64,000 nucleotides of DNA from an uncultured Tateyamaria sp. (GCF_947504105.1 NZ_CANNGP010000019.1:1-64000), one strand, 5' to 3'. Counted from the first letter of the stretch, positions 27,090 through 38,433 are shown. The notes: generated from the letters alone by a model not told the origin. Made by a program: numbers and translations.

Positions 27090-27959
27090 TCAGAGCCACC
27101 GGCCCCTGATCATCTGCCGATAGATTTGCGACAGCCAGTTGTTGCCACGCGCGTTCGGTTCAAGACCCTGCCCCGTCAGCAGGTTAAAGCTGTCCTGATA
27201 CCATTCGGTAGATTGGAAGTTGTATCCAAGGATCGCGCCCGCCGTCTGCGCCTCGTCCGTGAGGCCGAGCGACAGATACGCTTCGACCAGACGGTGCAAC
27301 GCTTCAGGCGTGTGACTTGTGGTCTGGAAATCCTCGACCACCACACGGAAGCGGTTGATCGCCGCCGAAAAGTTGTCGCGGCGCAGGTAGTAGCGCCCAA
27401 TTTCCATTTCCTTGCCCGCCAGATGGTCGAAGGCCAGGTCGAATTTCAGGATCGATGATCTGGCGTATTCGCTGTCGGGATAACGTTCAATGACCTCGCG
27501 CAGCGATTGCAGCGCCTGAAAGGTCAGGCCCTGATCGCGGCCCACTTCGTCGATCTGATCGTAGTAGCTGAGTGCCAGAAGGTACTGGGCATAGGCCGCA
27601 TCGTCATCATCCGGGTAGAAATCGATGAAACGTTGCGCCGCTGACCTGCTGTTCGGATAGTCCTTGTCCCGGTGATGGGCAAAGGCCTGCATGATCAGTG
27701 CACGACGTGCCCAGTCCGAATAGGGATAAAGCCGTTCGATTTCCGAGAAGTAGAAGGCCGCTTCCGGCAGTTCGCCCTGTTCAAGCTCAAACTCGCCCCG
27801 CTCAAAGATCTGCTCGGCGGTGAAGTTCTCAAGCGGCACTTCCTGACGGTTAAAGAAACCGCCCGTGGTTGGCCGCCCATTGCTGTTGCCGCAAGCCGCA
27901 ACAAAGGCTGTGATCGTCACAACAGCTGCCAGTCGCGTGATGGATTTTCCGCGGATCAT
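27090..27959 (-). CDS. bamD: Outer membrane assembly lipoprotein BamD
   Basis: A 289-aa TPR lipoprotein of the BAM complex, which inserts beta-barrel proteins into the outer membrane. The signal peptide ends in lipobox FVAAC (Cys23). TPR units follow: IFERGEFELEQGELPEAAFY, FIDFYPDDDDAAYAQYLLAL, REVIERYPDSEYARSSILKF, the usual BamD pattern. The AGGG just before the ATG is too close to be ideal, but the GGGGGTGG further up is well spaced. It lies downstream of lpxC, so two outer-membrane biogenesis genes sit together. Confidence 0.96.
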   Translation of the reverse strand: MIRGKSITRLAAVVTITAFVAACGNSNGRPTTGGFFNRQEVPLENFTAEQIFERGEFELEQGELPEAAFYFSEIERLYPYSDWARRALIMQAFAHHRDKDYPNSRSAAQRFIDFYPDDDDAAYAQYLLALSYYDQIDEVGRDQGLTFQALQSLREVIERYPDSEYARSSILKFDLAFDHLAGKEMEIGRYYLRRDNFSAAINRFRVVVEDFQTTSHTPEALHRLVEAYLSLGLTDEAQTAGAILGYNFQSTEWYQDSFNLLTGQGLEPNARGNNWLSQIYRQMIRGRWL

Positions 27960-28066
27960 CCCTTGCCACCCCCAAGATGCTCAACACCGCCCATTTCAGG
28001 CTGTTTGCCCGTCTCTAGCACAAAGTTTCGGAAGGATGAAATGACGATTTATCCGTATGATGCGGA

Positions 28067-28990
28067 TCAGGCAACTTCGGGGATTTCATCCCAGACCAGA
28101 CCCGATCCCGGCAGCCTTGCCGTCATCTCTGGATCGCATGTCACCATGCGTACGGCATCGGGTGTCGCGAACAGTTCGCGCAGCAATTGATTGGTCAGCG
28201 TATGCCCCGCACGCGTGCCGGTGTAGTGGCCGATTATCGGCGCACCCGCCAGCGCCAGGTCGCCAAGTGCGTCCAGCATCTTGTGGCGTACAGGCTCATC
28301 CGAGTGGCGCAGGCCACCGGGGCTGGATACACGATCACCGTCAAAGACCACCGCGTTCACGCCGGGGGCGCCGCCGAGGGCCAAACCATTTGCCTGCATC
28401 TGCTTCACATCATCTTGGCGGCAGAACGTGCGGCTGTCGCTCAACTCGCGTGCGAAGCTGCCATTGGACATGTTCAACGACTTGGATTGGCGACCAATGG
28501 CGGTGTCGGCAAAATCAATATGGAAGTCGATCCGCACCACGTCCGAAGGCGCAATGGTTGCTGTCGCGTCCCCCTGAGTGGCGGTTACCGCTTTCAGCAC
28601 CTCGAAAGCCCGCACACGCGCTGGCAGACGGCGCAGGCCACGCCGCATGATGCCGCGGACAAATGGCAATGCAGAACCGTCAACGATTGGTACTTCGGGT
28701 CCGTCAATCTCGATCAGCGCGTTGTGCACACCGCAGCCCGCGATAGCGGCCATGATATGTTCGACCGTACCAACCGATACGCCCGCTTCGTTGACAAGTG
28801 TCGTACATAAGGGGGACTGGTGAACCACGTCATAGCGGGCCGGGACCAATGCGTCGCGGTCCGTGATGTCAGTGCGTCGAAACCAGATACCATGCTCTGC
28901 CATGGCGGGACGGATGGTCAAACGCGCAGGTTTTCCGGAATGCAGCCCGCATCCGGTAAACACCACTGGTCCTTTGACGGTCGTTTGCAC
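28067..28990 (-). CDS. lpxC: UDP-3-O-acyl-N-acetylglucosamine deacetylase
   Basis: A 307-aa zinc enzyme that makes the committed step of lipid A synthesis. The start VQTTVKGPVVFTGCGLHSGK matches LpxC (305 aa in E. coli). Zinc ligands are seen in TVEHIMAAIAGCGVHNALIE and in RHKMLDALGDLALAG (His and Asp), with the catalytic His in GHYTGTRAGHTLTN. The start is a GTG at 28990 with GGTGG 5 bases upstream; another in-frame GTG lies at 28999. As in E. coli, it sits right after ftsZ, but a terminator separates the two here. Confidence 0.96.
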   Translation of the reverse strand: MQTTVKGPVVFTGCGLHSGKPARLTIRPAMAEHGIWFRRTDITDRDALVPARYDVVHQSPLCTTLVNEAGVSVGTVEHIMAAIAGCGVHNALIEIDGPEVPIVDGSALPFVRGIMRRGLRRLPARVRAFEVLKAVTATQGDATATIAPSDVVRIDFHIDFADTAIGRQSKSLNMSNGSFARELSDSRTFCRQDDVKQMQANGLALGGAPGVNAVVFDGDRVSSPGGLRHSDEPVRHKMLDALGDLALAGAPIIGHYTGTRAGHTLTNQLLRELFATPDAVRMVTCDPEMTARLPGSGLVWDEIPEVA

Positions 28991-29131
28991 GGGGTCCACC
29001 CATTACAGTTTCATGACATGGCCAGAGCTAAGGTGATGGACGCCAACACTCAACTCACTCTTTGCAACGGTCTGAAACATGGATGTAACAGGTGCGCAGC
29101 AATGCGCGCATGAGGTGGCAAATAGTTGTAA

Positions 29132-29167
29132 TCAAACAACAAAAAGGGCCGCCTGATGGCAGCCCTT
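29132..29167 (-). terminator. Rho-independent terminator after ftsZ
   Basis: On the minus strand AAGGGC...GCCCTT with an inner GCC/GGC forms a hairpin with a 4-base loop and one mismatch, followed by TTTTTGTTGTTTG. It lies 22 bases past the ftsZ stop, closing the division cluster before lpxC. Confidence 0.85.
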
Positions 29168-29188
29168 ATGCTGGTTTGTGACCAGAAT

Positions 29189-30832
29189 TCAGTTCGCTTG
29201 ACGCCTCAGGAAGGCCGGAATTTCAATCCGTTCCTGGTCCGGATCAACAGCTTCCGCCGGCCGTGGCGCGGGCGCTGGGGCTGCTCCGTTTCCTTGAACA
29301 GGGGGCTGCTGACGCGCTGGACGCTCCGGCGCCGCCGGGGCACCATCGGCCGTGCCCGTCATCCGATTGATGAGCGAGTTGATACCAAAGCGCGGCTTTT
29401 CACCCGGTGCAGCTGTCGGCTGCGCTGGTTGTTGCTGTGCCGCCGCGGCAGCAGCAGGTGCCGCCTTTTGTGTGGCGGCGCGCAAACGGGCCAGCGCTTC
29501 GGGCGACGGGGTGCCGGGTGCTGGCGCACGCGGCGCAACGAATTCCTCTGCAGGAGTGATTTCAGGGTCGGGTTTCGGTTCGAACGCGGCCACCTGTGGC
29601 TGATAAGCCGGGGGCGGCAGGTCATCTTGCGCCACAGCAGGCGCTTCATCCGCAAAGATGTCTTCGGCCATGTCCTGTGCGGCAACCTGTTGAACGTCCA
29701 TCTCCTGGAACAATGTTGGCTCTTCCGCTGCGGCAGCAATCGGGGCTGGCGCAGGTTCTGGCATAGGCTCTGCTGTCGGAGCAGGCGCAGTCTCATCCGA
29801 CATGATCGGCTGGCTGAGCGGTGCCGCCATGGAGCGGCGCGGCACAGGGATTTCGCTGTTTACGTCGGACGCGTCGATGCCTGTCGCGACCACGCTCACG
29901 CGCATGTTGCCTTCCATCGCTGTGTCGAGGGTCGAACCGACGATGATGTTCGCATCTGGATCGACCTCTTCGCGAATGCGGTTGGCCGCTTCGTCCAGTT
30001 CGAACAGGGTCAGGTCGTGTGCGCCGGTGATGTTGATCAGAACACCCTTCGCGCCACGGAGCGAGATTTCGTCCAGCAGCGGGTTCGCGATGGCCTTCTC
30101 GGCGGCCTGGATTGCGCGATCTTCGCCATCAGCCTCGCCCGTACCCATCATGGCTTTGCCCATCTCGTCCATCACGGCGCGCACGTCCGCGAAGTCGAGG
30201 TTGATCAGGCCCGGACGCACCATCAGGTCAGTCACGCCCTTAACACCTTGATAAAGCACGTCATCAGCCATGCTGAACGCTTCGGTAAAGGTCGTTTTCT
30301 CGTTCGCCAGACGGAACAGGTTCTGGTTCGGAATGATAATCAGCGTATCGACCATCTTTTGCAGCGATTCAACGCCGTCCTCGGCCTGACGCATCCGCTT
30401 GGCGCCTTCGAACTGAAAAGGCTTGGTCACGACGCCGACGGTCAGAACACCCAGTTCGCGGGCGGCCTGTGCGATGATCGGCGCGGCCCCAGTGCCGGTG
30501 CCGCCGCCCATACCGGCGGTGATAAAGCACATGTGCGCGCCAGCCAGGTGATCAACGATCTGCTCAATTGATTCTTCGGCTGCCGCAGCCCCTACGGAGG
30601 CGCGCGCGCCTGCCCCAAGGCCCTCAGTCACCTTGATGCCCAACTGGACCCGGTTGGTCGCGGCGGACTGTTGCAGCGCCTGCGCATCGGTGTTGGCAAC
30701 GACGAATTCGACGCCATCCAGTTGTTTTTCAATCATGTTATTGACGGCGTTGCCACCAGCACCACCAACACCAAAGACGGTGATGCGGGGTTTCAGCTCG
30801 TCATGTCCGGGCATGGAGAGGTTGAGGGTCAT
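29189..30832 (-). CDS. ftsZ: Cell division protein FtsZ
   Basis: A 547-aa tubulin-like GTPase that polymerises into the Z-ring. GTPase motifs: [14 protein letters not shown], the tubulin signature [15 protein letters not shown], and [11 protein letters not shown] (T7 loop). After the conserved core (about 320 residues) comes a long Pro/Ala/Gln-rich linker of about 200 residues, as usual in alphaproteobacteria. It ends with [14 protein letters not shown], the C-terminal peptide that binds FtsA and other anchors. The start [20 protein letters not shown] is used; in-frame sequence upstream is not FtsZ-like. It has a 350-bp upstream gap that probably carries its own promoter. Confidence 0.98.
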   Translation of the reverse strand: MTLNLSMPGHDELKPRITVFGVGGAGGNAVNNMIEKQLDGVEFVVANTDAQALQQSAATNRVQLGIKVTEGLGAGARASVGAAAAEESIEQIVDHLAGAHMCFITAGMGGGTGTGAAPIIAQAARELGVLTVGVVTKPFQFEGAKRMRQAEDGVESLQKMVDTLIIIPNQNLFRLANEKTTFTEAFSMADDVLYQGVKGVTDLMVRPGLINLDFADVRAVMDEMGKAMMGTGEADGEDRAIQAAEKAIANPLLDEISLRGAKGVLINITGAHDLTLFELDEAANRIREEVDPDANIIVGSTLDTAMEGNMRVSVVATGIDASDVNSEIPVPRRSMAAPLSQPIMSDETAPAPTAEPMPEPAPAPIAAAAEEPTLFQEMDVQQVAAQDMAEDIFADEAPAVAQDDLPPPAYQPQVAAFEPKPDPEITPAEEFVAPRAPAPGTPSPEALARLRAATQKAAPAAAAAAQQQPAQPTAAPGEKPRFGINSLINRMTGTADGAPAAPERPARQQPPVQGNGAAPAPAPRPAEAVDPDQERIEIPAFLRRQAN

Positions 30833-31183
30833 AGGTCGGGTCCGCCTGTCTGGTTTGCCGCATTCGCGGGTGTTTTTGTGCCTAAATCCTCGCAATCTTA
30901 GCGATTCAACGCCCCAACGTCACCCACAAATCGCAGTTTCACCGCAAAATATGGCCATATTCGAATGATGATCCGCAAAATTTCGCCGAAACATGCACAT
31001 GTTGGGTCTCAAAGCGGCAATGACACAAGCAACACAACGGCGCGCGCCGCGAGGGCGTGCAAAGAACGGGTTTGGGTGCAAACTGCTCGGTCTGCCATGT
31101 GTTGCGGCCTGCCATGTGCCGCGCGCCTCTTTCGGGCGTTGGACGCAGGGTGGTCCATAACGCCCTGACAATCAAGCGATTCC
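30833..31183. other. Intergenic region upstream of ftsZ
   Basis: About 350 bp with no credible gene, presumably holding an ftsZ promoter and a long leader. A perfect inverted repeat AACATG-CA-CATGTT lies at 30990-31003, and a CTGCCATGTG direct repeat occurs twice near 31094 and 31112. I cannot define -35/-10 boxes with confidence. Confidence 0.5.
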
Positions 31184-31609
31184 CTAGCTCAGCGGCACCT
31201 CCGGACACCCCAGATCCTGATCGTTGAACCGCGCCAATTGGCTTTGCCCAAAGCTACGCCCCAGACCAAAGACCATAAGAGTCCCCTCTGTGTCGTAAGG
31301 CACCCAGCACACCGGTTCGGTCTGATCTAGATCACGGTAAAGGAAGCAGACCTGCCCGTCGGGCGTCGTGATTTCACCATATACGCATCTGTTTTCGCGA
31401 CCGCGCCAAACGGAGAGCCGTGGGGATAGGAACTGCTCGACGCCAACCAGATTGCCTCGGCTGCGATCATAGAACGAAACTGTTTTACCCGTGACCCTTG
31501 CCAGAAACTCTTCGGGGGCGATCCGCTGTTGGGCCGTGCCCGGTTGCCCAAACAGCACCGCCAGCACAATCGCGAATAGGCGGTCGCCTACCAGTTGTCG
31601 CGGAACCAT
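31184..31609 (-). CDS. Putative secreted protein overlapping the end of ftsA
   Basis: A 141-aa protein of unknown function between ftsA and ftsZ. It starts MVPRQLVGDRLFAIVLAVLF with a hydrophobic signal sequence ending in GTAQQ. The mature part reads like a small beta-rich domain: GKTVSFYDRSRGNLVGVEQF, SVWRGRENRCVYGEITTPDG, QVCFLYRDLDQTEPVCWVPY. Three Cys suggest disulphides in the periplasm. The first 22 bases overlap the 3' end of ftsA in another frame. It sits in the division cluster, but a role there is only suggested by position. Confidence 0.7.
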   Translation of the reverse strand: MVPRQLVGDRLFAIVLAVLFGQPGTAQQRIAPEEFLARVTGKTVSFYDRSRGNLVGVEQFLSPRLSVWRGRENRCVYGEITTPDGQVCFLYRDLDQTEPVCWVPYDTEGTLMVFGLGRSFGQSQLARFNDQDLGCPEVPLS

Positions 31610-32922
31610 TTGACCGCGCGCCGCAGACTGCGCGCGGGATAGCGATCCGCGGGGATATCGAAATCCCACCATTCGTCCTGCGGATGGGCCGCAAACAGGG
31701 CCAGACCGACAGCCGACGCAAAGCCGGGCCCGGTCGCCGCCTGCGGCAAACCGTGAACACGCAGAGGCCGGCCCAGACGCACCTGCTGGCCCAGGATTTT
31801 AGAGGCGAGACCGTCAAGGCCGGGGATCTGGCTACCGCCGCCGGTCAACACAATCTGTTGGCTGGGAAGGTGATCAAACCCGGCAGCGTCCAAACGGGCG
31901 CGTACCTCTTCCAGAATCTCTTCCACACGGGGGCGCATGATTCCAATCAGTTCAGCCCGAGACGCCGTGCGGCGGTCATGTTCGTAGTCGCCTGTATCAC
32001 CACCGATTTCGATCATTTCGCGGTCATCCATACCGGTGGCATGCACGCCGCCATAGAACGTCTTGATCCGTTCGGCATTGGCCATAGGCACTTGCAACCC
32101 CATGGAAATGTCGCTGGTCACGTGGTCACCGCCCATGCGCACCGCATCACCGTAGATCATGTGTTTCTTGATAAAGATCGACACGCCAGTCGACCCACCA
32201 CCCAGATCGATACAGGCGGAGCCAAGTTCTTGCTCATCCTCCACGAGTGCGGCGATCCCGGACGCGTAGGACGATGAGGCAATACCCGCCAGTTCCAGAT
32301 CACAGCGCTTGATGCAATGCGCCAAGTGCTGCACGGCAGAAGCATCGACAGTCAGCATGTGTAGATCGACCGCCAATTCATTGCCCAACTGACCGCGCGG
32401 ATCAGACAGGCCCGAGCGGTGATCAAGCGCGAAGTTCACAGGCTGCGCATGCAGCACCTCGCGTCCTTCCCCATAGTCCGGCACATCGCAGCGCGACAGC
32501 ACGCGCGCCACATCCTGTTCAGAGACGACACCGCCCTCAAGGTCCAGCCGCGCATCAAGGCCGTAGCTGCGCGGTTCAGCCCCCGCAAAACATGCGATCA
32601 CGTGATCCACGCGGATACCGGCCATCTTCTGTGCAGCCTGCAACGCAGTGCGAATGGCACGCTCGGTTTCCTGCATGGCGCAGATCTCACCAAAGCGCAC
32701 CCCACGCGACCGGGTTGTCGCAGCACCGATGACTCGAAAGCCGGATTGCCCGGCAAGCGAGCCGATCTCACCCTCTTCGCCCAGTTGGTTCGTGCCGTCA
32801 AAGCGCAGAACCAGGCACGCAATTTTCGAGCTGCCGACATCAAGGATCGCAACGACACCCCGCTGCATCGCGATCTTGCGCATGTTACGCATGCTGCGCT
32901 GGCTGGCATAAAGGTCGGTCAT
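31588..32922 (-). CDS. ftsA: Cell division protein FtsA
   Basis: A 444-aa actin-like ATPase that tethers FtsZ to the membrane. Phosphate-1 motif VVAILDVGSSKIACLVLRFD, phosphate-2 SACIDLGGGSTGVSIF and adenosine motif IVLTGGGSQIPGLDGLA are all present. The SHS2 (1C) domain covers about residues 90-180. The C-terminal end carries WWDFDIPADRYPARSLRRAV and a short basic/aromatic tail that should act as the membrane-targeting helix. The start MTDLYASQRSMRNMRKIAMQ fits alphaproteobacterial FtsA. It begins 5 bases after the ftsQ stop. Confidence 0.97.
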   Translation of the reverse strand: MTDLYASQRSMRNMRKIAMQRGVVAILDVGSSKIACLVLRFDGTNQLGEEGEIGSLAGQSGFRVIGAATTRSRGVRFGEICAMQETERAIRTALQAAQKMAGIRVDHVIACFAGAEPRSYGLDARLDLEGGVVSEQDVARVLSRCDVPDYGEGREVLHAQPVNFALDHRSGLSDPRGQLGNELAVDLHMLTVDASAVQHLAHCIKRCDLELAGIASSSYASGIAALVEDEQELGSACIDLGGGSTGVSIFIKKHMIYGDAVRMGGDHVTSDISMGLQVPMANAERIKTFYGGVHATGMDDREMIEIGGDTGDYEHDRRTASRAELIGIMRPRVEEILEEVRARLDAAGFDHLPSQQIVLTGGGSQIPGLDGLASKILGQQVRLGRPLRVHGLPQAATGPGFASAVGLALFAAHPQDEWWDFDIPADRYPARSLRRAVKWFRDNW

Positions 32923-32927
32923 CACTA

Positions 32928-33794
32928 CTACTCGGTCCCCGGGGTCAACTGTCTGATACGCCGCCATTCGGCGGTGGAATTGTCTGTCATGCGCACGGTC
33001 GGGCGATCCTCCAAACGCAGGTCGATGCGGGCGATGTCGCGCTTCAACACCTCGTCCACACCATCAAGGGCAATCACCCGCTCCAGCGCCTGCACCGCAC
33101 CGTCTGCGGGCAGCATGATGCGTTGGTTGCGGTCCAAAACGACGTCCCAACGCCGGTCACCCAGGCGGACAAGCCCGCGCATCCGATCACCAAGCGGTGC
33201 GCCCGCTGCGATCAGCTTCATGGCCTCATCCACGTGGCTCGCGGCCCCCTCCCCCGCGATCACGGGCAGATCGGGACGCAGCCCCCGCCGCGCAACCGAA
33301 CGTACAAGAGCGCCTGCCTCATCAATCAGGGTCAGACCTTCGGGCCGTCGCCAGATGGCAATGGGGACACGGGGCGTTATATCAACTTGCAAGACGCCGC
33401 CCGGGCGGATCCGCACAGAGGCTTCCTTGACCGGAGGCATCTCAAGCACCGTGGCACGGATTGCCGCCGGATCGAGGTCAAAGGACGAGATTGGGAAATC
33501 GAGCGGGACAGCCGTGCGTATGCTCTCGGACAGCTTTGTGTCCGCGCCATCAATGGCCATCAGGTTCACCATGAACTCAGGGCGCTGTTCGATGCTTGCG
33601 CGCGCTTCAGCAACCGTGGCGCGGATGGCGGCCTGCGTATCGGGGTTCGACAGCCACCACGTGGCAGCACCAAATGACAGGACAAACGGCACGCCCGCGC
33701 GCAGCATCAGCCGGATACCGGGCGTCAGCATCAAGCGCTGCATGCGCCATGACCAGCGTGAAGGAGCGGGATCCGAGCGCCTTACCGGTTGCAT
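32928..33794 (-). CDS. ftsQ: Cell division protein FtsQ
   Basis: A 288-aa bitopic protein of the FtsQLB complex. It has a basic cytoplasmic tail ([20 protein letters not shown]), one membrane helix (about residues 34-52) and a periplasmic POTRA domain ([40 protein letters not shown]). The FtsQ core follows, ending near [14 protein letters not shown]. The start overlaps the ddl stop by 13 bases, pointing to coupled translation. The order ddl-ftsQ-ftsA-ftsZ is as in E. coli. Confidence 0.95.
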   Translation of the reverse strand: MQPVRRSDPAPSRWSWRMQRLMLTPGIRLMLRAGVPFVLSFGAATWWLSNPDTQAAIRATVAEARASIEQRPEFMVNLMAIDGADTKLSESIRTAVPLDFPISSFDLDPAAIRATVLEMPPVKEASVRIRPGGVLQVDITPRVPIAIWRRPEGLTLIDEAGALVRSVARRGLRPDLPVIAGEGAASHVDEAMKLIAAGAPLGDRMRGLVRLGDRRWDVVLDRNQRIMLPADGAVQALERVIALDGVDEVLKRDIARIDLRLEDRPTVRMTDNSTAEWRRIRQLTPGTE

Positions 33795-34702
33795 GAGGCA
33801 TCCTCCACCATCCAGGCGCACAGCTCGCCAAAGGACATGCCCGCGGCCTGCGCCTGTTCAGGCGTGAGCGAGGTCGGCGTCATGCCGGGTTGCGTGTTGG
33901 TTTCCAGCAGAATCAGGCCATCGGCGCCCTTGCTCTCGTCCCAGCGGAAATCAGTGCGCGTGACGCCTCGGCACCCAAGTGCAACATGGGCGCGCAAAGC
34001 ATAGTCTTCGCACAATTCGTAAATTTGGGTCGGCATATCCGCAGGGATCACGTGGCGGGAACCGCCGGGTTTGTACTTTGCGTCATAGTCATACCAGCCA
34101 ACGGTGATGATGTCGGTCACACCCAGCGGGCGATCCCCCATCACTGTCGTGGTCAGTTCGCGCCCATGCGCAAATGCTTCGACCATGACTTCTTCTGGCA
34201 TCTCATCGCCCAGACGCGGCGGACTATTGGCGCCCTCGTTGACCAGGTAAATACCAACGCTCGACCCTTCATTGTTGGGCTTCACCACGTAGGGCACCGG
34301 CATGACATGATCGGCCATCACATCGACTTTCGACCGGATGACACTGTCGACAACCGGCAGACCCGCCGCACGGTACACATCCTTGGTGCGCTGCTTGTCC
34401 ATGGCAAGGGCCGAGGCCAGCACACCTGAATGAGAATACGGGATACCCAGCCATTCGAGTATGCCTTGCACGCAACCATCTTCGCCCCAGCGGCCATGCA
34501 GGCAGTTCAGGACGGCATCAGGCGATATTGATTGTAAAACGGAAACAAGGTCGGGGCCGGCATCGACCTCAACCACATCATATTTCATGCCCCTCAGCGC
34601 GGCTGCGCAGGCCTGTCCCGTTGACAACGACACCTCGCGCTCAACCGAGGGGCCACCCATTAACACCGCCACTTTGGAACGTCTGCTCGACTGCCCCAAC
34701 AT
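33782..34702 (-). CDS. ddl: D-alanine--D-alanine ligase
   Basis: A 306-aa ATP-grasp ligase that makes the D-Ala-D-Ala end of the murein stem peptide; E. coli DdlB has 306 residues. Motifs: [19 protein letters not shown] at the N-terminus, [22 protein letters not shown]-binding [16 protein letters not shown] and the catalytic end [20 protein letters not shown] serine in GPSVEREVS matches the D-Ala site. It supplies the dipeptide for MurF, encoded in the same cluster. Confidence 0.97.
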   Translation of the reverse strand: MLGQSSRRSKVAVLMGGPSVEREVSLSTGQACAAALRGMKYDVVEVDAGPDLVSVLQSISPDAVLNCLHGRWGEDGCVQGILEWLGIPYSHSGVLASALAMDKQRTKDVYRAAGLPVVDSVIRSKVDVMADHVMPVPYVVKPNNEGSSVGIYLVNEGANSPPRLGDEMPEEVMVEAFAHGRELTTTVMGDRPLGVTDIITVGWYDYDAKYKPGGSRHVIPADMPTQIYELCEDYALRAHVALGCRGVTRTDFRWDESKGADGLILLETNTQPGMTPTSLTPEQAQAAGMSFGELCAWMVEDASCNR

Positions 34703-34778
34703 GTGCCTCTAAGTCCCGGGGCCCTTTTGCGGACCCTCAATTTTTCGCCGAATTTCGGCCTGCCGTGCGCGTGAAATC

Positions 34779-35702
34779 CTAGATCGGATCACCAACCCGC
34801 ATGATTTCCCATTCTAGCGTGATGCCACTGGAATCGTAAACCTTTTTTCGCACCTCTTCGCCCAATCCCTCCAGATCGGCGGCGGTTGCCTGCCCGGTGT
34901 TGATCATAAAGTTGGAATGTTTCTCGCTCATCTGCGCGCCACCGCGTCGTGCGCCGCGCAGGCCCGCATCATCAATCACCTTCCACGCCTTGAGATCGTG
35001 CACGTCGTCGTCCTGCCCGGTGGACGAGAATCCGGCCGGGTTTCGGAACGTCGATCCGGCGCTGCGATCCTTGGTGGGTTGGGTTGCATCGCGTTTTGCC
35101 AATTGATCAGCCATGCGCCCATGCAGGGCGTTGGGGGCCCCCATTGGTCCCCGCAACGTCACATGGGTCAGCACAGCGCCTTCGGGCAAATCGCTTTGGC
35201 GATACTGGAAGTTCAGGTCGTCCGCTTCAAAGGTCCTGATTGTACCGTCCCGCAATACGACCCGCGCCTGGACAAAAACATCAGCCACATAGCTGCCGTA
35301 GCAGCCCGCGTTCATGCGCACGGCACCACCGATGGCTCCGGGGATGGTACGCAGAAAGGTCAGATCAACGCCCGCGTCCGCCGCCTTGCGGGCAACATGC
35401 GCATCAAGGGCCGCCGCCCCTGCCGTGACCGTGTCGCCGTCCACCTCGATGCCGTTGAAACCACGTCCCAGCCGGATCACCACGGCCCGCAGACCGCCAT
35501 CCCGCACGATCAGGTTGCTGCCCACACCCATGGGAAAGATCGGCACTGATGGGTCAAGGGCTGTCAGAAATGCGCTCAGGTCTGCGACATCGGCCGGTTG
35601 AAAAAACCAGTCTGCCGGACCGCCAACGCGCAACCAGGTCAGGCCGGACAAATCCCTGTTTGGGGTCAGAGTGCCGCGTACGGCTGGCAGATCATAACTC
35701 AT
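34779..35702 (-). CDS. murB: UDP-N-acetylenolpyruvoylglucosamine reductase
   Basis: A 307-aa FAD enzyme that reduces UDP-GlcNAc-enolpyruvate to UDP-MurNAc with NADPH. FAD-binding motifs: [60 protein letters not shown]. The proton-donor serine is in [10 protein letters not shown], and [12 protein letters not shown] precedes the C-terminal [18 protein letters not shown]. The short length and absence of the extra type I loop suggest type II MurB. It follows the small membrane-gene chain after 31 bases. Confidence 0.97.
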   Translation of the reverse strand: MSYDLPAVRGTLTPNRDLSGLTWLRVGGPADWFFQPADVADLSAFLTALDPSVPIFPMGVGSNLIVRDGGLRAVVIRLGRGFNGIEVDGDTVTAGAAALDAHVARKAADAGVDLTFLRTIPGAIGGAVRMNAGCYGSYVADVFVQARVVLRDGTIRTFEADDLNFQYRQSDLPEGAVLTHVTLRGPMGAPNALHGRMADQLAKRDATQPTKDRSAGSTFRNPAGFSSTGQDDDVHDLKAWKVIDDAGLRGARRGGAQMSEKHSNFMINTGQATAADLEGLGEEVRKKVYDSSGITLEWEIMRVGDPI

Positions 35703-35733
35703 GCCGCTGCAATGCCGTCACGTTGACACGAGG

Positions 35734-36003
35734 TCAAGACGCCTTGGCATGACGCCGGATCAAGCCGCAAAACACTGCGCCGCCCAGCAGCCCGGAGGCC
35801 ATGGGCAGAGCAACCAGAAAGGTCGCCACAACCACCGCAAACCCGTCGCCCGGAAGCGTGCCGGGCGCCAGACTGACCCACAAGACCGTCGAAGCCAGCA
35901 GAATGAATACGGCTGCCAAACTGCGCAACATGAAACGCGAGGCCATCGACCATCCAGCGACAATACCCAAACCAAGCGCCGTAAGCGCAATTGCATACAT
36001 CAT
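35734..36003 (-). CDS. Small membrane protein (chain member 5, upstream of murB)
   Basis: An 89-aa protein with three predicted membrane helices (MYAIALTALGLGIVAGWSMA, LAAVFILLASTVLWVSLA, FAVVVATFLVALPMASGLLG) and a basic C-terminus (CGLIRRHAKAS). The family is unknown to me. The ATG at 36003 has a strong GGAGGG 7 bases upstream and overlaps the preceding DUF2484 stop by 4 bases (ATGA). It closes the five-gene chain between murC and murB. Confidence 0.75.
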   Translation of the reverse strand: MMYAIALTALGLGIVAGWSMASRFMLRSLAAVFILLASTVLWVSLAPGTLPGDGFAVVVATFLVALPMASGLLGGAVFCGLIRRHAKAS

Positions 36004-36248
36004 CGGATCACCCTCCGTTTGAGCCAGCGACTGAGGTAAATGACCGGCCACCTCAGGATACTCATTCCTGCAACCATGACGATCAACCCCAACCACGGAC
36101 CATGCTGCCACGTGACGTAGCCAATGATGGGAATACCAATCGCAATGAGCGCGTAGGCATTTGTCCAATGGTTGTCACGGCTTGGCATCATCGCAAGGAC
36201 GTTTGCCGCAACACCCCATAGGCACGCGAGTATCAGGGATAGGCTCAT
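36000..36248 (-). CDS. DUF2484 family membrane protein (first paralogue)
   Basis: An 82-aa protein with the DUF2484 pattern: MSLSLILACLWGVAANVLAM, PSRDNHWTNAYALIAIGIPI, YVTWQHGPWLGLIVMVAGMS, then LRWPVIYLSRWLKRR. It has three membrane helices and a basic tail. DUF2484 is largely a Rhodobacteraceae family found in this place in the dcw cluster; the function is unknown. It overlaps both neighbours by 4 bases. The gene just upstream is a second member, so the pair arose by duplication. Confidence 0.88.
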   Translation of the reverse strand: MSLSLILACLWGVAANVLAMMPSRDNHWTNAYALIAIGIPIIGYVTWQHGPWLGLIVMVAGMSILRWPVIYLSRWLKRRVIR

Positions 36249-36505
36249 GAGCGGAGCTCCGGCGGAAGTTGAGGGTTCTGACCGCGGGCCTTGGCCCAGA
36301 GATAGCGCAGTGGATTGCGGAACATTGATACAAAGGCCGCAAGCGCCAGAAGGCCGGCCCACCACGCCACTGAAACGCCGATCCAGAGGATCAGCAGCGG
36401 CGCCGCGATCAGCAGGGCGATACCCGGAAAATACTGATGGCGCATGGGCAGCATTGCGACAACCGTCGCGGCAAAGACCCACCCGATACACGCCCAGATC
36501 AACAT
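36245..36505 (-). CDS. DUF2484 family membrane protein (second paralogue)
   Basis: An 86-aa protein similar in layout to its neighbour: MLIWACIGWVFAATVVAMLP, MRHQYFPGIALLIAAPLLIL, a third helix VAWWAGLLALAAFVSMF, then RNPLRYLWAKARGQ. The shared pattern (short first helix, LP-x-R-xx-x, third helix, xxPxxYLxxxx) marks it as a DUF2484 paralogue, more diverged. The start overlaps the upstream stop by 1 base (TGATG) and its stop overlaps the next start by 4 bases. Confidence 0.82.
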   Translation of the reverse strand: MLIWACIGWVFAATVVAMLPMRHQYFPGIALLIAAPLLILWIGVSVAWWAGLLALAAFVSMFRNPLRYLWAKARGQNPQLPPELRS

Positions 36506-36735
36506 CAACCGCGCCCTCCAAACCGCTTGCCGAGGACCCACCCCAGCATCAACGCAAGTGCTGCGGGACCGGCAAAGAACAAAGGTGAGCCAGGCGCACT
36601 GACAAAGAGATTGTAAAGGCTCAGAACCAGGCAAAGGACAACCAGCGCCCCCAACACCATTGGCAGGTTACGCATGCGCAGCAGGATACCGACGGGCATC
36701 ATCAACAGCGCGAATATGATCGCAACTGTGGTCAT
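36505..36735 (-). CDS. Small membrane protein (chain member 2)
   Basis: A 76-aa protein with three short hydrophobic segments ([56 protein letters not shown]) and a basic end KRFGGRG. The family is not recognised. The start overlaps the preceding gene by 4 bases (ATGA). Confidence 0.7.
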   Translation of the reverse strand: MTTVAIIFALLMMPVGILLRMRNLPMVLGALVVLCLVLSLYNLFVSAPGSPLFFAGPAALALMLGWVLGKRFGGRG

Positions 36736-37024
36736 GCTGTCCTCATACCGTTCAGTAGAACAAACAGGACCATCGACACGGCAAACAACGCCAACACGCG
36801 AGCTGCCTTGGCCGCGATGCTGATGTCTGCAGTCAGCGTGGCCACGACGTAGGTGACGATGATGGGCACCGCCAAAAGGCTGACTGCAAGTCCAAACAGA
36901 ACAAATCCATGCTGCATCAGAGCCGTTGTTGCAAGCCCGATAGCCGCCGCGGCGACGGCAGTAACCCAGAACACCCCGGGGTACTGCCCACCTTTGACCT
37001 GCTCCCAAACCATGTGCATGGACG

Positions 37025-37028
<4 letters not shown>
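36732..37028 (-). CDS. Small membrane protein (chain member 1, follows murC)
   Basis: A 98-aa protein with three membrane segments ([59 protein letters not shown]). The start is taken as a GTG whose GTGA overlaps the murC stop, with AAGGGGG just upstream; an in-frame ATG at 37019 is the alternative. The family is unknown. It begins the chain of five overlapping small membrane genes. Confidence 0.68.
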
Positions 37029-38431
<1,403 letters not shown>

Positions 38432-38433
38432 TG

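Noticed and set aside
29156-30571. Plus-strand open frame of 471 codons opposite ftsZ
   Set aside because: Arg/Cys/His-rich translation typical of the antisense of a GC-rich gene; ftsZ on the minus strand is certain.
32419-33867. Plus-strand open frame of 482 codons opposite ftsA and ftsQ
   Set aside because: Spans two genes in antisense and is Arg/Ser-rich; no evidence for coding.
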